Assembly (NCBI GenBank): GCA_963204965.1
Contig: CAUJKA010000488.1
Coordinates: forward strand, 1 to 34,235
Origin: Planctomycetota bacterium
Lineage (GTDB): Bacteria > Planctomycetota > Planctomycetia > Pirellulales > Pirellulaceae
Length of the DNA stretch: 34,235 bases
Direction of reading: 5' to 3'
Of this stretch, positions 21,984-30,686 are shown in pieces (the first letter of the stretch is position 1; each line of letters opens with the position of its first letter). A program made the translations under genes and the position numbers. The notes under the pieces were generated by a model. It saw only the letters and a list, made by a program, of their open reading frames with translations. It searched no databases and was not told where the DNA came from.

Positions 21984-22700
21984 ATGTTCAAGTGGATGGT
22001 TTGTCGTATCAGCCTTGTCTATGTAATGGTGTTTTTTGCAGCTACTGTACTTCGGCCTAGGGATGTTAACGCGGATCTGTTCGTCGATGTCCAAGATGCA
22101 ACGCTAACGTCGGGTGGATATGGTTCGATCGACGTCCTAGTTTCTAGTACGGGAGGGATCGGTACTTTTTCCCTATTCAACTATCAGTTTGAGATCACTT
22201 CCGTCAACACTATCAACGGAGGCTTAGTTGAGTTTCAATCGAGCTTCTTTTCTGTAGATGACAAGCGACAGAGCAATTCGGAGCAAGACCAGGGTAACTA
22301 CCTTTTCGCTGGCTCTACAAACGTCGCTAATTTTGCAGCCAAGAGACAGGACCCTAACAGATTACAGTTGGTGGGTGGCGATGTTCGAACAGATGGAAAT
22401 ATGAATCTGAGCGGGCCGACAAAGTACTTGTTGGCTCGTTTAGAACTGCAGCACATCACTCCTTCTCCGGAGTTGTCGGCAGGGACTTTTCGAGTCTCAC
22501 TAGTCCAATCTGCAGACCTTAGCTACTTTCAAAACTTGGATCTTGATAACGACGACCCCTTGCAGCCTCGAATTCACGCCGACTCCTACTCGTTAGCGGG
22601 TTCTGGAATTGTTACCATCATCTCTGCAGTTCCCGAGCCAAGTTCACTATCTCTGGTGGCCCTTTCACTTTGCCTAGTTTGGCGTAGAAGGCGTGCCTAG
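21984..22700 (+). CDS. PEP-CTERM sorting-domain protein, possibly cohesin-like
   Basis: 238 residues. It starts at ATG with a good GGAG Shine-Dalgarno seven bases upstream. The N-terminus is a signal peptide with cleavage likely after VNA (about residue 30). The C-terminus is a PEP-CTERM signal: VPEPSS at about 216-221, a short hydrophobic run, then WRRRRA. In known systems an exosortase recognises this tail; none is encoded in the window. The mature 31-210 region is beta-rich, with a GSIDVLVSS strand, GTFSLFNYQFEIT, YLFAGS and TKYLLARLELQHI ... GTFRVSLV. That spacing recalls cohesin-type beta-sandwiches, but the match is by eye only. It lies 35 bases after the giant gene, so co-expression is likely. 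Confidence 0.88.
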   Translation: MFKWMVCRISLVYVMVFFAATVLRPRDVNADLFVDVQDATLTSGGYGSIDVLVSSTGGIGTFSLFNYQFEITSVNTINGGLVEFQSSFFSVDDKRQSNSEQDQGNYLFAGSTNVANFAAKRQDPNRLQLVGGDVRTDGNMNLSGPTKYLLARLELQHITPSPELSAGTFRVSLVQSADLSYFQNLDLDNDDPLQPRIHADSYSLAGSGIVTIISAVPEPSSLSLVALSLCLVWRRRRA

Positions 22701-22720
22701 ATTTCAGTCAGGTAGCCACT

Positions 22721-22750
22721 GTCGCCAGACGGTGAATTCAACCTGGCGAC
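22721..22750 (+). terminator. Candidate hairpin terminator after the PEP-CTERM gene
   Basis: GTCGCCAG (22721-22728) and CTGGCGAC (22743-22750) are a perfect 8-base inverted repeat with a 14-base loop, starting 20 bases after the stop codon. The U-tract that should follow is weak (TATAGTTTC), so this may not be a strong intrinsic terminator. Confidence 0.4.
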
Positions 22751-22797
22751 TATAGTTTCATCAACTGTCTTCTCCATCGTTTGGCAGCTTGGCGGAG

Positions 22798-22835
22798 GTG
22801 GCTAAAGCTATCCACCATAACAAGTGGTTAGCCAC
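22798..22835. repeat. Nested inverted repeat in the convergent gap
   Basis: GTGGCTAA (22798-22805) and TTAGCCAC (22828-22835) are a perfect 8-base inverted repeat. An alternative inner stem, CTATCCAC with GTGGTTAG (22808-22831), pairs 7 of 8 bases. The two stems share bases and cannot form together. It may be a terminator-like element or a repetitive palindromic sequence. A genome-wide copy count would decide. Confidence 0.4.
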
Positions 22836-23003
22836 TAAAGTCCCCGTGCCCTCCGTGCTCCCAATTCCTAGAGTGATACTCCGCCCCGAGAGGACTTCGG
22901 CCAATTTTTAAAATGGGTACATCGCTGTGTCAGAATCGCCTTTCTTTGCAGCGATCGTTCCAGGGACCTATGCAACGCGTTGGGGGGCGAAGAAGCGTCG
23001 GAC

Positions 23004-24599
23004 TTAATCTTGCTGCACCGTCTCCGAAGATGGAATCTCACTTACTGGCCATCCTAGAGCCCACTGAAGTTGCAGTTGTGATCGATTGTAATCGGCAACC
23101 GCTCGCAAATAGGCCCGCTCTGAGGCCTCAAGAGCTTGAATGGCTTGTAGTACTTCGATTGGCAATCCTTGACCGTCGCGAATACGATCGATGTTGCGTT
23201 GATAGGAATCGCGTGCGCGAGCGATAGCGGTCTGAGCCATTTCGACCTGTTGCCGCCGAATACCCACTTGGATGTTCGCTTCTGCGACTTCCTGCGCGAC
23301 CTGGTCCATGATCCTCAGCTTTACGAAGGTTGCTTGCTGAACTTGAGCGTTTCGCTCTCGACGAGCAGCTCCTTCGCCAAAGCCGAAGTTTCGCATTTCC
23401 CAAACCATCATCGCATCGATATCGTAACGTCCTCCGAAGTTGTCCGTGTTGCCGCCTAGTCCTCCACCAAAGCTCGTTGAACTGAAGCCCAAGAGGACAC
23501 TTGGAACGAACGGTCCGAACTTCTCACGCTTGTACGCTTCACAGGCCGCCGCCACGAGTGCTTGCGATTCTTTCAATTCAGGTCGGGTGGTTAGTCCGGT
23601 TGAGATTAGTGATGGTTCGTCTGGAGCGTGCGTCATCATCTCAAGCGGCACTGCCACGGTATCCTGTGGCAAAATGGATGAGGTCATGGGAATGCTGAGG
23701 GCGCGAGCCAATCGTGTGGATGCGACCAATTGACGTTCACGGACTGCCAATTGGCGTGTTTGTAATAAGGAAAGTTCTGTAGCCGTTCGATCCGCATCAG
23801 ACTTCAAGCCCTCCCCTGCTTCGGCGAAGTTCTCGGTAATTTCAGCTAGGTCCGAAGTACGTTTCACCGCTGCGGCAATGATCTCCACATCTTGAAAGGC
23901 TTCCAACAAGTCTATGTATGCTACGCCACCATTGAGAAGCTGTTGGTTAAGTGTCGCTGAAGCTGCATGTTGCCGAGCCCACGCGTTCTTCTCGGCAGCT
24001 TTAGGAAGGAATAACGCGTCGGCAAGGTGGAATCGAGCAACGATACCTGGCTGCGAAGGAGAACCGGCACCGACTGCTCCAGCGCCGAGTCCATAGTTGA
24101 ATGAGTTAAGGTTCACATCAACGATAGCGCCTTGCACATCTTGGTAATTGCCGTCGCGTCTTCGGTAATTAAAGCCCGACTGGATACTCGGTAGCCACAT
24201 GACTTTGGCTCGGTCTAACTGCGCATAGGCCTCTTGGACACGCCACCGAGCGAAGCCGACCACTGGATGTTGTCCGCCGATCATCGCTAGAGCCGTCGGT
24301 AGATTTATGGGAACGGGTGAGCCTGCAGTCTGCACTTCAGTTTCTTCGGGAACGTCGACTGCTTGTCCGGCCTCGATTGTTTGTGCGGTCTGATGCGAGA
24401 CCGGCTGAATCGCTGCGTTCTCAGCGCTCCGCGCATCGGAGGTCACAGAAGCAAGGTGAGTTTTGGGGGCGACACGCGAAACGGACTGAGTGGCTTGAAA
24501 GGGCAGGACTGGTCTCGTTGTCGCGCAGCCAGCAAGGACCAGGGAACCAGCAATTGTCCCAGCGATTGCCCCGGTCCAAAATTGAAAACTTCGCCACAT
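23004..24599 (-). CDS. TolC-family outer membrane efflux lipoprotein
   Basis: 531 residues on the minus strand. The N-terminus has a lipoprotein signal with lipobox LVLAGC (Cys25). The body has the usual outer-membrane factor layout: two repeats rich in long helices, with conserved stretches such as QQLLNGGVAYIDLLEAFQDV, TELSLLQTRQLAVRERQL and, near the C-terminus, RIRDGQGLPIEVLQAIQALE followed by a Tyr/Asn-rich helix ending in LQWALG. It would form the outer-membrane channel of a tripartite pump. It is divergent from the RND and HlyD genes and so probably controlled from the shared 24600-24827 region. The N-terminal 90 residues after Cys25 are low-complexity spacer. Only the family is certain; the pump substrate is not. 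Confidence 0.93.
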   Translation of the reverse strand: MWRSFQFWTGAIAGTIAGSLVLAGCATTRPVLPFQATQSVSRVAPKTHLASVTSDARSAENAAIQPVSHQTAQTIEAGQAVDVPEETEVQTAGSPVPINLPTALAMIGGQHPVVGFARWRVQEAYAQLDRAKVMWLPSIQSGFNYRRRDGNYQDVQGAIVDVNLNSFNYGLGAGAVGAGSPSQPGIVARFHLADALFLPKAAEKNAWARQHAASATLNQQLLNGGVAYIDLLEAFQDVEIIAAAVKRTSDLAEITENFAEAGEGLKSDADRTATELSLLQTRQLAVRERQLVASTRLARALSIPMTSSILPQDTVAVPLEMMTHAPDEPSLISTGLTTRPELKESQALVAAACEAYKREKFGPFVPSVLLGFSSTSFGGGLGGNTDNFGGRYDIDAMMVWEMRNFGFGEGAARRERNAQVQQATFVKLRIMDQVAQEVAEANIQVGIRRQQVEMAQTAIARARDSYQRNIDRIRDGQGLPIEVLQAIQALEASERAYLRAVADYNRSQLQLQWALGWPVSEIPSSETVQQD

Positions 24600-24827
24600 G
24601 TCGCTGGTAGCCCTACGAAGGGGATTAAGTCCGTTTGTGCCTTCTTTAATGAATGACTCGACATTCCATGGTTCGGCCAGTAGCGGTTGAAGCGGGTAAA
24701 CAACAGTTTCTGGAGGTGCGGCCAGGGTCGTAGCGATTAGAATGGGACCTCCTGTTTGGCAAACTTTGCCGACTGGCTAAATGGAATCGGTTGAGCACAA
24801 TCGCCGTGAAATCGGAATCAATACTGC
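24600..24827. promoter_or_regulatory. Divergent promoter region of the efflux system
   Basis: This 228-base gap separates the TolC-type gene (minus) from the RND gene (plus), so promoters of both must lie here or nearby. I see no confident -35/-10 pair. A short dyad GGCAAA-C-TTTGCC (24758-24770) lies 58 bases before the RND start and could be an operator. GGAGGT (24713-24718) and ACCTCC (24747-24752) form a wider-spaced inverted repeat. No regulator gene is adjacent. Confidence 0.5.
24758..24770. promoter_or_regulatory. Candidate operator dyad upstream of the RND gene
   Basis: Thirteen bases, GGCAAA, C, TTTGCC, form a perfect palindrome around a single central base. It sits in the divergent promoter region, where a repressor site would be expected. 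It is short enough to arise by chance, so support is weak. Confidence 0.3.
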
Positions 24828-27800
24828 ATGCAACTCATAATCTCGGCCCTGCGTCGCCCCGCGACCATCATGGTGCTCGTCTTAAGTTTGACCCTTGGCT
24901 GCTTCTTGGCTGTGGGTCCGTCGGTATTTCAGCACTTCAAGTGGCCCTATCCCTCTGGGCTACCCAAAGGAATGGAAGTTGACATCTTTCCGAAGCTGAA
25001 CCTGCCTGTCATCTACGTTTGCCAGCCCTATGGCGGGATGGACCCTGCGCAGATGGAAGGCTTTCTGACCAACTATTACGAGTATCACTTCCTGTACATC
25101 AGCGGCATCCACCACGTCGAGTCGCGAAACGTACAGGGTACAGCGCTGATGAAGCTGTACTTCCATCCCGAGACCAACATGGCTCAAGCGATGGCCGAGA
25201 CGATCAACTATGTGAATCGCTCGCAGGCATTCATGCCGCCGGGAACGGTGTCGCCATTCGTAATGCGCTTCGATACAGGTAGTGTGCCCGTGGGCTATCT
25301 GGTTCTATCGAGCGATACGCGGAGCATCGCCGAGATCCAAGACTTAGCGCTCTTCCGCGTGCGGCCGATGTTTTCAAGTCTGCCTGGCGTGTCTGCTCCA
25401 CCACCGTTCGGTGGTAGTGCTCGATCGATCGTCATCACGGTCGATCCTAAGAAGCTGCAGTCTTACAGCATGTCACCGGACGAAGTGATTACAGCGCTGA
25501 CCAAGGGCAACACTATCAGCCCTTCGGGCAATGTGCCCATTGGTGATTCTTATCCGATTGTGCCCGTTAATTCCATTGTGAAAGACCCCCAGCAACTTGG
25601 CTCGATCCCTATCCGCATGGGCGCTGACCCCATCTTCATTCGCGACCTAGCAACGATCCAAGATTCCGCTGACGCACCTGCCGGTTATGCCTTGGTCAAT
25701 GGGCGACGAGCGGTTTACATCTTGGCCACAAAGCGAGCGGAAGCATCAACACTTAGCGTCATAAACAACATCAAGGGTGCATTGCCCAAGATGAAAGAAG
25801 CTCTAGGTGCAGATGGTGAAGGCATCGACGTTCGCTTCGAATTCGATCAATCACCGTACGTTACTAGAGCAGTCGGAGGCGTTGTCACCGAAGGCGTTCT
25901 CGGCGCTGCTCTAGTTGGATTGATGATTCTACTTTTCTTACGAGACTGGCGGAGTTCGCTGATCGTTGTCTTGAATATTCCGTTGGCACTCTTTTGCTCA
26001 ATTCTCGCTTTGTGGATCACGGGCCAAACAATCAATCTCATGACTCTGGGCGGATTAGCTCTAGCGATTGGGATTCTTGTTGACGAAGCGACGGTCTCGA
26101 TCGAGAACATCCATTCCCACTTGAAGAGAGGCGTCCCCTTGGCAAGAGCCGTGCGTGACGGTTCGATGGAAACGATCGTTCCACGCTTGCTGGCGATGCT
26201 TTGCATTCTGGCCGTTTTCGTTTCGTCGTTCTTCATGCAAGGAGCAGCTCGGGCCCTGTTCGTTCCGTTGTCGCTGTCTGTTGGCTTCGCGATGATCGCG
26301 TCGTACTTTTTGTCGAGCACCTTCGTGCCCGTCATGTCGGTTTGGTTGCTGAAGGCTGGTCATGATCTCAATTCTAATCGCCGGACTGCCTTCGATCGCT
26401 TTCGCGAGACTTACGAGAACTTGCTTTCGGGACTCGTGAAGCTTCGCTGGCTGGTCGTTCCACTTTACTTATTGACCTGCATCAGCGCGATTGCATGGAT
26501 AGCTCCTAAATTGGGACGAGGCGTTTTTCCTGTTGTCGACGCGGGCCAGTTCCGATTGCGCATGCGAGCGCCCGATGGGACTCATATCGAAAAGTCGGAA
26601 GCCTTAGCGAAACAGGCGTTGCGATTGATTGGAGAGGAACTCGGGCCACAGAATATTGAATTAACTTTGGGATACGTGGGAATGATTCATTCGAACTTTC
26701 CTGTGAACGCTGTGTATCAATGGTCCCGAGGTCCTGAAGAAGCGATCCTTTATGTCGACCTAAGCGACAACTTGCGTTTGTCCGATGAGGTCTTGAAGGG
26801 ACGAGTCCGCGATCGACTTGCTAAAGAGATGCCCGATGTCAGGTTCTCTTTCGAGCCATCGGACATCGTGAATGAAGTCATGAGCTTTGGCTCTCCGACG
26901 CCGATCGAAGTAGTCGTTAGCGGATCGGACTTTGCCAAGAATCGTGAGTTCGCTGAAAAGCTGAGAAAAGAACTTGCTCAAGTCCCTGTGCTTCGCGACC
27001 TGCAACTCGGCCAGTCCATGGACTATCCAACCGTGCAAGTCAACGTAGATCGTGAAAAGGCTGGCTTGGCAGGGCTCATGCCGATCGACGTTTCGCGAGC
27101 TTTGGTCACAGCGACTTCATCCAGCCGTTTTGTTGTGCCGAATTACTGGGCTGATCCGAAGAGCGGCATCGCTTATCAAGTCCAGGTTGAAATCCCGCGT
27201 CCTGTTGTTCGATCACCGTATGATGTCGAGACCATCGGTTCGGTCTCGCAGCTTGGGCGCATTCCACTTCGCAAGACGGCTGACGGTCAAGTTCTCATTC
27301 AGGATGTCGCAACGCTCGAGCGCGGCACGATGCCAGGTCAATACGATCGCTACAACATGAAACGCCAAGTAACGCTGACTGCTAACATTGCTGGTAGCGA
27401 TCTCGGTTCTGTCGCTACACTAGTTCAAACAGCCATAGCCAAAGCTGGAGCACCGCCAACCGGAAGCACGGTGGAGGTTCGTGGCCAAATCCCGCCGATG
27501 CAAGAAATGCAATCGGGGCTATCAATTGGTTTGCTATTGGCGATCGTTGTCGTCTTCCTTTTGCTGACAGCTAACTTCCAATCAATCCGCTTGTCATTGA
27601 TTACGGTATCAACCATTCCTGCCGTGGTGATGGGCGTCGTACTTATGCTCTACCTCACCAATACGACAATAAACATCCAATCGTTCATTGGTGCGATCAT
27701 GGCAGTAGGCGTAGCGATGGCAAATGCAATTCTGCTCGTCACGTTTGCGGAGAAGCGTCGTAGCGAATTGAGTGAAGTGAAGTCAGCGGCGATTAGCGGT

Positions 27801-28058
27801 GCAGGCAGTCGACTGCGAGCTATTTTAATGACAAGCCTTGCCATGATTGCTGGCATGTTGCCGATGGCATTGGCTTTGGGCGAGTCTGGCCAACAGAATG
27901 CACCGCTTGGACGAGCCGTCGTTGGCGGTCTTATCGCAGCAACCGTTGCGACTTTGTTTCTATTGCCACTGTTCTTTGCGATGTTGCAGTCCAAAGCGAG
28001 CTTGAAATCAGCTTCGATGGACCCTGACGATCCCGAAAGTTCTTACTATGCAAACTGA
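24828..28058 (+). CDS. RND-family efflux transporter permease subunit
   Basis: 1,076 residues, the usual length of inner-membrane RND pumps. The first transmembrane segment is at residues 10-30. The first periplasmic porter domain follows, with the SIAEIQDLA and PGVSAPPPFGG stretches. Transmembrane segments 2-6 lie at about 350-500, with loop FLRDWRSSLIVVLNIPLAL. The second porter domain is about 560-880 and the final membrane block about 900-1055. The TM4 motif reads GILVDEATVSIENIHSHL, so AcrB Asp407-Asp408 is Asp419-Glu420 here. In TM10 the AcrB Lys940 position is Ala965 (GVAMANAILLV). These changes suggest a branch with a different proton relay, not a dead pump. Start ATG is well placed, with weak Shine-Dalgarno. 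It is co-transcribed with the adaptor, overlapping it by 11 bases. Substrate unknown. Confidence 0.95.
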   Translation: MQLIISALRRPATIMVLVLSLTLGCFLAVGPSVFQHFKWPYPSGLPKGMEVDIFPKLNLPVIYVCQPYGGMDPAQMEGFLTNYYEYHFLYISGIHHVESRNVQGTALMKLYFHPETNMAQAMAETINYVNRSQAFMPPGTVSPFVMRFDTGSVPVGYLVLSSDTRSIAEIQDLALFRVRPMFSSLPGVSAPPPFGGSARSIVITVDPKKLQSYSMSPDEVITALTKGNTISPSGNVPIGDSYPIVPVNSIVKDPQQLGSIPIRMGADPIFIRDLATIQDSADAPAGYALVNGRRAVYILATKRAEASTLSVINNIKGALPKMKEALGADGEGIDVRFEFDQSPYVTRAVGGVVTEGVLGAALVGLMILLFLRDWRSSLIVVLNIPLALFCSILALWITGQTINLMTLGGLALAIGILVDEATVSIENIHSHLKRGVPLARAVRDGSMETIVPRLLAMLCILAVFVSSFFMQGAARALFVPLSLSVGFAMIASYFLSSTFVPVMSVWLLKAGHDLNSNRRTAFDRFRETYENLLSGLVKLRWLVVPLYLLTCISAIAWIAPKLGRGVFPVVDAGQFRLRMRAPDGTHIEKSEALAKQALRLIGEELGPQNIELTLGYVGMIHSNFPVNAVYQWSRGPEEAILYVDLSDNLRLSDEVLKGRVRDRLAKEMPDVRFSFEPSDIVNEVMSFGSPTPIEVVVSGSDFAKNREFAEKLRKELAQVPVLRDLQLGQSMDYPTVQVNVDREKAGLAGLMPIDVSRALVTATSSSRFVVPNYWADPKSGIAYQVQVEIPRPVVRSPYDVETIGSVSQLGRIPLRKTADGQVLIQDVATLERGTMPGQYDRYNMKRQVTLTANIAGSDLGSVATLVQTAIAKAGAPPTGSTVEVRGQIPPMQEMQSGLSIGLLLAIVVVFLLLTANFQSIRLSLITVSTIPAVVMGVVLMLYLTNTTINIQSFIGAIMAVGVAMANAILLVTFAEKRRSELSEVKSAAISGAGSRLRAILMTSLAMIAGMLPMALALGESGQQNAPLGRAVVGGLIAATVATLFLLPLFFAMLQSKASLKSASMDPDDPESSYYAN

Positions 28059-29415
28059 ATGTTCAATGCCGGACTCATGTCGATCAGTATACTTAGGCCT
28101 CCTGATTGTTATCTTGCTCGCGGGATGCCAATCGAACCCAGCTGCTGGACCATCGGTCGACGCCGGTGCTTCTACAGCAAGCTCTCTAGATCGAGTGACC
28201 GCGGGAGCCCCCATCAAAAAGACGCTGCAACTTTTCACCGAGCAGCCTGGACGCGTTGTCGCCTTCGAAGAGGCGCCGATCCTTTCGAAGCTGCCTGGTT
28301 ATGTGGAGACGGTACAGTTTGATATTGGGGACAAGGTATCCAAAGGTCAAGTCCTCGTACGTATCCACGCCCCTGAGTACAAGGATCAACTTGAACAAAA
28401 ACGTGGACTGCTGGGGCATGCCGAAGCTCAAGTCAAGCAAGCTGAAGCGGCACTCGTTGCTGCCGAGGCAGCGTCAAACTCGTCGAAGTCGATGGTTGCT
28501 CAAGCGGAAGCGGGAGTGGGTAGAACTGACGCTGAGTTCGCTCGCTGGGATTCTGAACTCAAACGCATTCAGCAACTTGTTAGCAAGGGCTCCGTAACGC
28601 CCAAGCTCGCGGACGAAACATCCAGTCAATTTCAATCCGCCGACGCAGCTCGCAAAGAGGCACTTGCTCTGATTGAATCCGCAAAGGCTCGCGGACGAGA
28701 AGCCGAAGCTAACGTATTGACCGCTAAGGCTGATATAGACGCAGCCAAAGCCAAGCTGAAAGTTGCTCAGTCGGACATCGCTCAAGCCGAGACCATGTTG
28801 ACCTACACGGAGCTCGCCGCTCCATTCGATGGTTTCGTAACCAGCCGAAACGTAGACGCAGGTCACTACGTCCAGCCAGCTGGAGCCAACAATGCTCAAC
28901 CGTTGATGACTATCGCGAATGTCACCAAGGTGCGTATCTTCGTCAACGTCCCTGAAACTGAAGCGGCGTGGGTTGATGCGGGTTTTGAAAAGGCAGATGC
29001 TGGCGATCTAGTGACGGTTCTCTCGCCGTCACTTCCAGGAGGCAAAGTAGAAGCAAGAGTGACTCGAACCAGTCGACAGCTCGATCCCCAAAGTCGATCG
29101 CTTTCTGCCGAGATTGACCTCAACAACGACGAATTGAAATTGCTGCCAGGAGCATTCGTGACAACTAAAATACTTCTTGAACAGCGAAAGGATGTACTCA
29201 CGTTACCAACGGGAGCTCTCGTCAAAGCCCCAGACGGTACGAAGTGCTGCGTCATAGTCGATGGCAAAATTCAACATCGACCTATCGAGCTTGGACTTCG
29301 CGCGGGTGACGATGTAGAGGTCACGTCTGGCCTGGACGGAAGTGAAATCGTCGTTCTGTTACGAGCCGGTTCGCTGCAGGTAGACCAGTCCGTCGAGATT
29401 ATCGTGAAGAAATAG
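28048..29415 (+). CDS. HlyD-family periplasmic adaptor lipoprotein of the RND pump
   Basis: 455 residues. The ATG at 28048 overlaps the RND stop by 11 bases, indicating translational coupling. A second ATG at 28066 would also work. The signal has lipobox LLAGC (Cys27). Barrel-sandwich lipoyl halves are visible: GYVETVQFDIGDKVSKGQVL (about 89-108) and, after the hairpin, LTYTELAAPFDGFVTSRNVD. Between them is a long Ala/Glu/Lys-rich coiled coil (about 125-250). A beta-barrel with VRIFVNVPETEA and the membrane-proximal KDVLTLPTGALV follow. It links the RND permease to the TolC channel. Length and order are usual for the family. Confidence 0.94.
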   Translation: MQTECSMPDSCRSVYLGLLIVILLAGCQSNPAAGPSVDAGASTASSLDRVTAGAPIKKTLQLFTEQPGRVVAFEEAPILSKLPGYVETVQFDIGDKVSKGQVLVRIHAPEYKDQLEQKRGLLGHAEAQVKQAEAALVAAEAASNSSKSMVAQAEAGVGRTDAEFARWDSELKRIQQLVSKGSVTPKLADETSSQFQSADAARKEALALIESAKARGREAEANVLTAKADIDAAKAKLKVAQSDIAQAETMLTYTELAAPFDGFVTSRNVDAGHYVQPAGANNAQPLMTIANVTKVRIFVNVPETEAAWVDAGFEKADAGDLVTVLSPSLPGGKVEARVTRTSRQLDPQSRSLSAEIDLNNDELKLLPGAFVTTKILLEQRKDVLTLPTGALVKAPDGTKCCVIVDGKIQHRPIELGLRAGDDVEVTSGLDGSEIVVLLRAGSLQVDQSVEIIVKK

Positions 29416-29511
29416 TTTCAACAACCCGAGTACCGCGATTCGAAGGATCGTACAATTGGACCAACGTAATTATGTTGAAGGCGTAGATAGCAGAGCTTTG
29501 AGAGGTCCATT

Positions 29512-30666
29512 GTGAGCATCAGTAGTTTTAGACAAACTAAGTCATCGATTTCTATTGTGCAATGTGTTTCCGTCTTCGCAGCCCTGGTCTTGATGCTTTG
29601 TTCGGCAGCACTGTATGCAGGGGATGTCCCAACGAAGCTGCCAGCATCGGATGGTAAGAAGGCCGATCAAACTAAGCCTGTAAAGGTCTATGTGATGCTC
29701 GGCCAATCCAACATGCTTGGCTTTGGTCGCGTTGAGCCCAAGGAGCTCAAAGGGACGCTTGAACACTTAGTACACGAAAAAGGCCAATACCCACATCTCT
29801 TGGACAGCGCCGGCAAGTGGGCCGTTCGCCAAGATGTTCGCTATGTGCATGTCATGGATCAACGTGGCGTCGACTACAAGGATCTTGAGAAGTTTGGTGT
29901 GGTTCGCAATGAGTGGTTGGTTCCTAACAAATCGTTTGGACCGGAACTCGGTTTTGGACAAGTGATGGGGTTCTATCACGAAGAACCCGTATTGTTGTTA
30001 AAGGCATGTATCGGCAATCGCAGCCTTGGATGGGATCTGCTGCCTCCGGGCAGCGAGCAGTTTGAACACGACGGTAAGATCTACGCTGGCTACAAAGACG
30101 TAGCTAACTTTTGGGAAAAAGGCTCAGAACCCAAGCCGGTTCCCTGGTATGCTGGTCGGCAGTATGATGCCGACGTCGCGCATGCCAAATCGGTATTGAG
30201 TAACCTTGCGAACTACTATCCTGAATACCAAGGGCAAGGCTACGAAGTGGCGGGCTTTGTTTGGTGGCAAGGTCACAAGGACCAGAATGCGGCTCTGGCG
30301 GGACGCTACGAACAGAACTTAGTGCATCTGATCAAATCATTGAGGAAAGACTTTGCAGCACCGCAAGCAAAGTTTGTCCTTGCTACTGGCTGTGGCAATC
30401 CAGGCACGGAAAGTTTTGGTAAGCAGATTGCCGAAGCTCAACTAGCCGTCCACGGCGAAAGCGGTAAGTACCCCGAGTTCAAAGGTAACGTCGCGGCCAT
30501 TGATACTCGCGACCTGTGGCGCAACGCAGACCAGTCTCCCGTAAACCAAGGTCATCACTACAATCACAACGCCGAAACATATTACGAGACTGGCGAAAGG
30601 CTGGGCCGTGCGATGGCTAAGCTACTCGAACAAGCCCCAAAGTCTGCTAACGCCACCCTCCCCTGA
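29512..30666 (+). CDS. SASA-family (sialate O-acetylesterase-like) exported carbohydrate esterase
   Basis: 384 residues. The start is GTG, supported by AGAGG six bases upstream. It has a signal peptide (about residues 1-38, hydrophobic ALVLMLCSAALYAG). The catalytic Ser is in the conserved GQSNM block (Ser66). The second block is FVWWQGHKDQ, where the family's usual GE-x-D is replaced by GH-x-D. The C-terminal catalytic His is in the YNHNAETYYETG block; His352 is the best candidate. SASA/CE6-like enzymes remove acetyl groups from carbohydrate. The gene is followed 20 bases later by a second exported protein, so they likely form a unit. It starts 96 bases after the adaptor gene, so it may have its own promoter. 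Substrate is not known from sequence. Confidence 0.9.
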   Translation: MSISSFRQTKSSISIVQCVSVFAALVLMLCSAALYAGDVPTKLPASDGKKADQTKPVKVYVMLGQSNMLGFGRVEPKELKGTLEHLVHEKGQYPHLLDSAGKWAVRQDVRYVHVMDQRGVDYKDLEKFGVVRNEWLVPNKSFGPELGFGQVMGFYHEEPVLLLKACIGNRSLGWDLLPPGSEQFEHDGKIYAGYKDVANFWEKGSEPKPVPWYAGRQYDADVAHAKSVLSNLANYYPEYQGQGYEVAGFVWWQGHKDQNAALAGRYEQNLVHLIKSLRKDFAAPQAKFVLATGCGNPGTESFGKQIAEAQLAVHGESGKYPEFKGNVAAIDTRDLWRNADQSPVNQGHHYNHNAETYYETGERLGRAMAKLLEQAPKSANATLP

Positions 30667-30686
30667 CCCTCCACAAGTCCACGCGA

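Larger units (their letters stand above)
22701..23003. other. Intergenic region between convergent genes; inverted repeats only
   Basis: There is no plausible gene in these 303 bases between the PEP-CTERM gene (plus strand) and the TolC-type gene (minus strand). Two perfect 8-base inverted repeats lie in it and are listed separately. Convergent ends suggest the region serves as termination space for both transcripts. Confidence 0.7.

Noticed and set aside
22884..22912. Possible intrinsic terminator (CCGA/TCGG stem followed by a T-run)
   Set aside because: The stem has only four sure pairs and no plus-strand gene ends just before it. Too weak to annotate.
23004..29415. Type I secretion system (TolC plus HlyD) for export of the giant RTX protein
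   Set aside because: No ABC ATPase is present. The inner-membrane partner is an RND permease and the adaptor overlaps it, so the trio is an efflux pump.
29417..29479. Inverted repeat TTCAACA / TGTTGAA between the adaptor and esterase genes
   Set aside because: Seven bases with a 49-base gap is close to chance, and nothing else supports a regulatory site.
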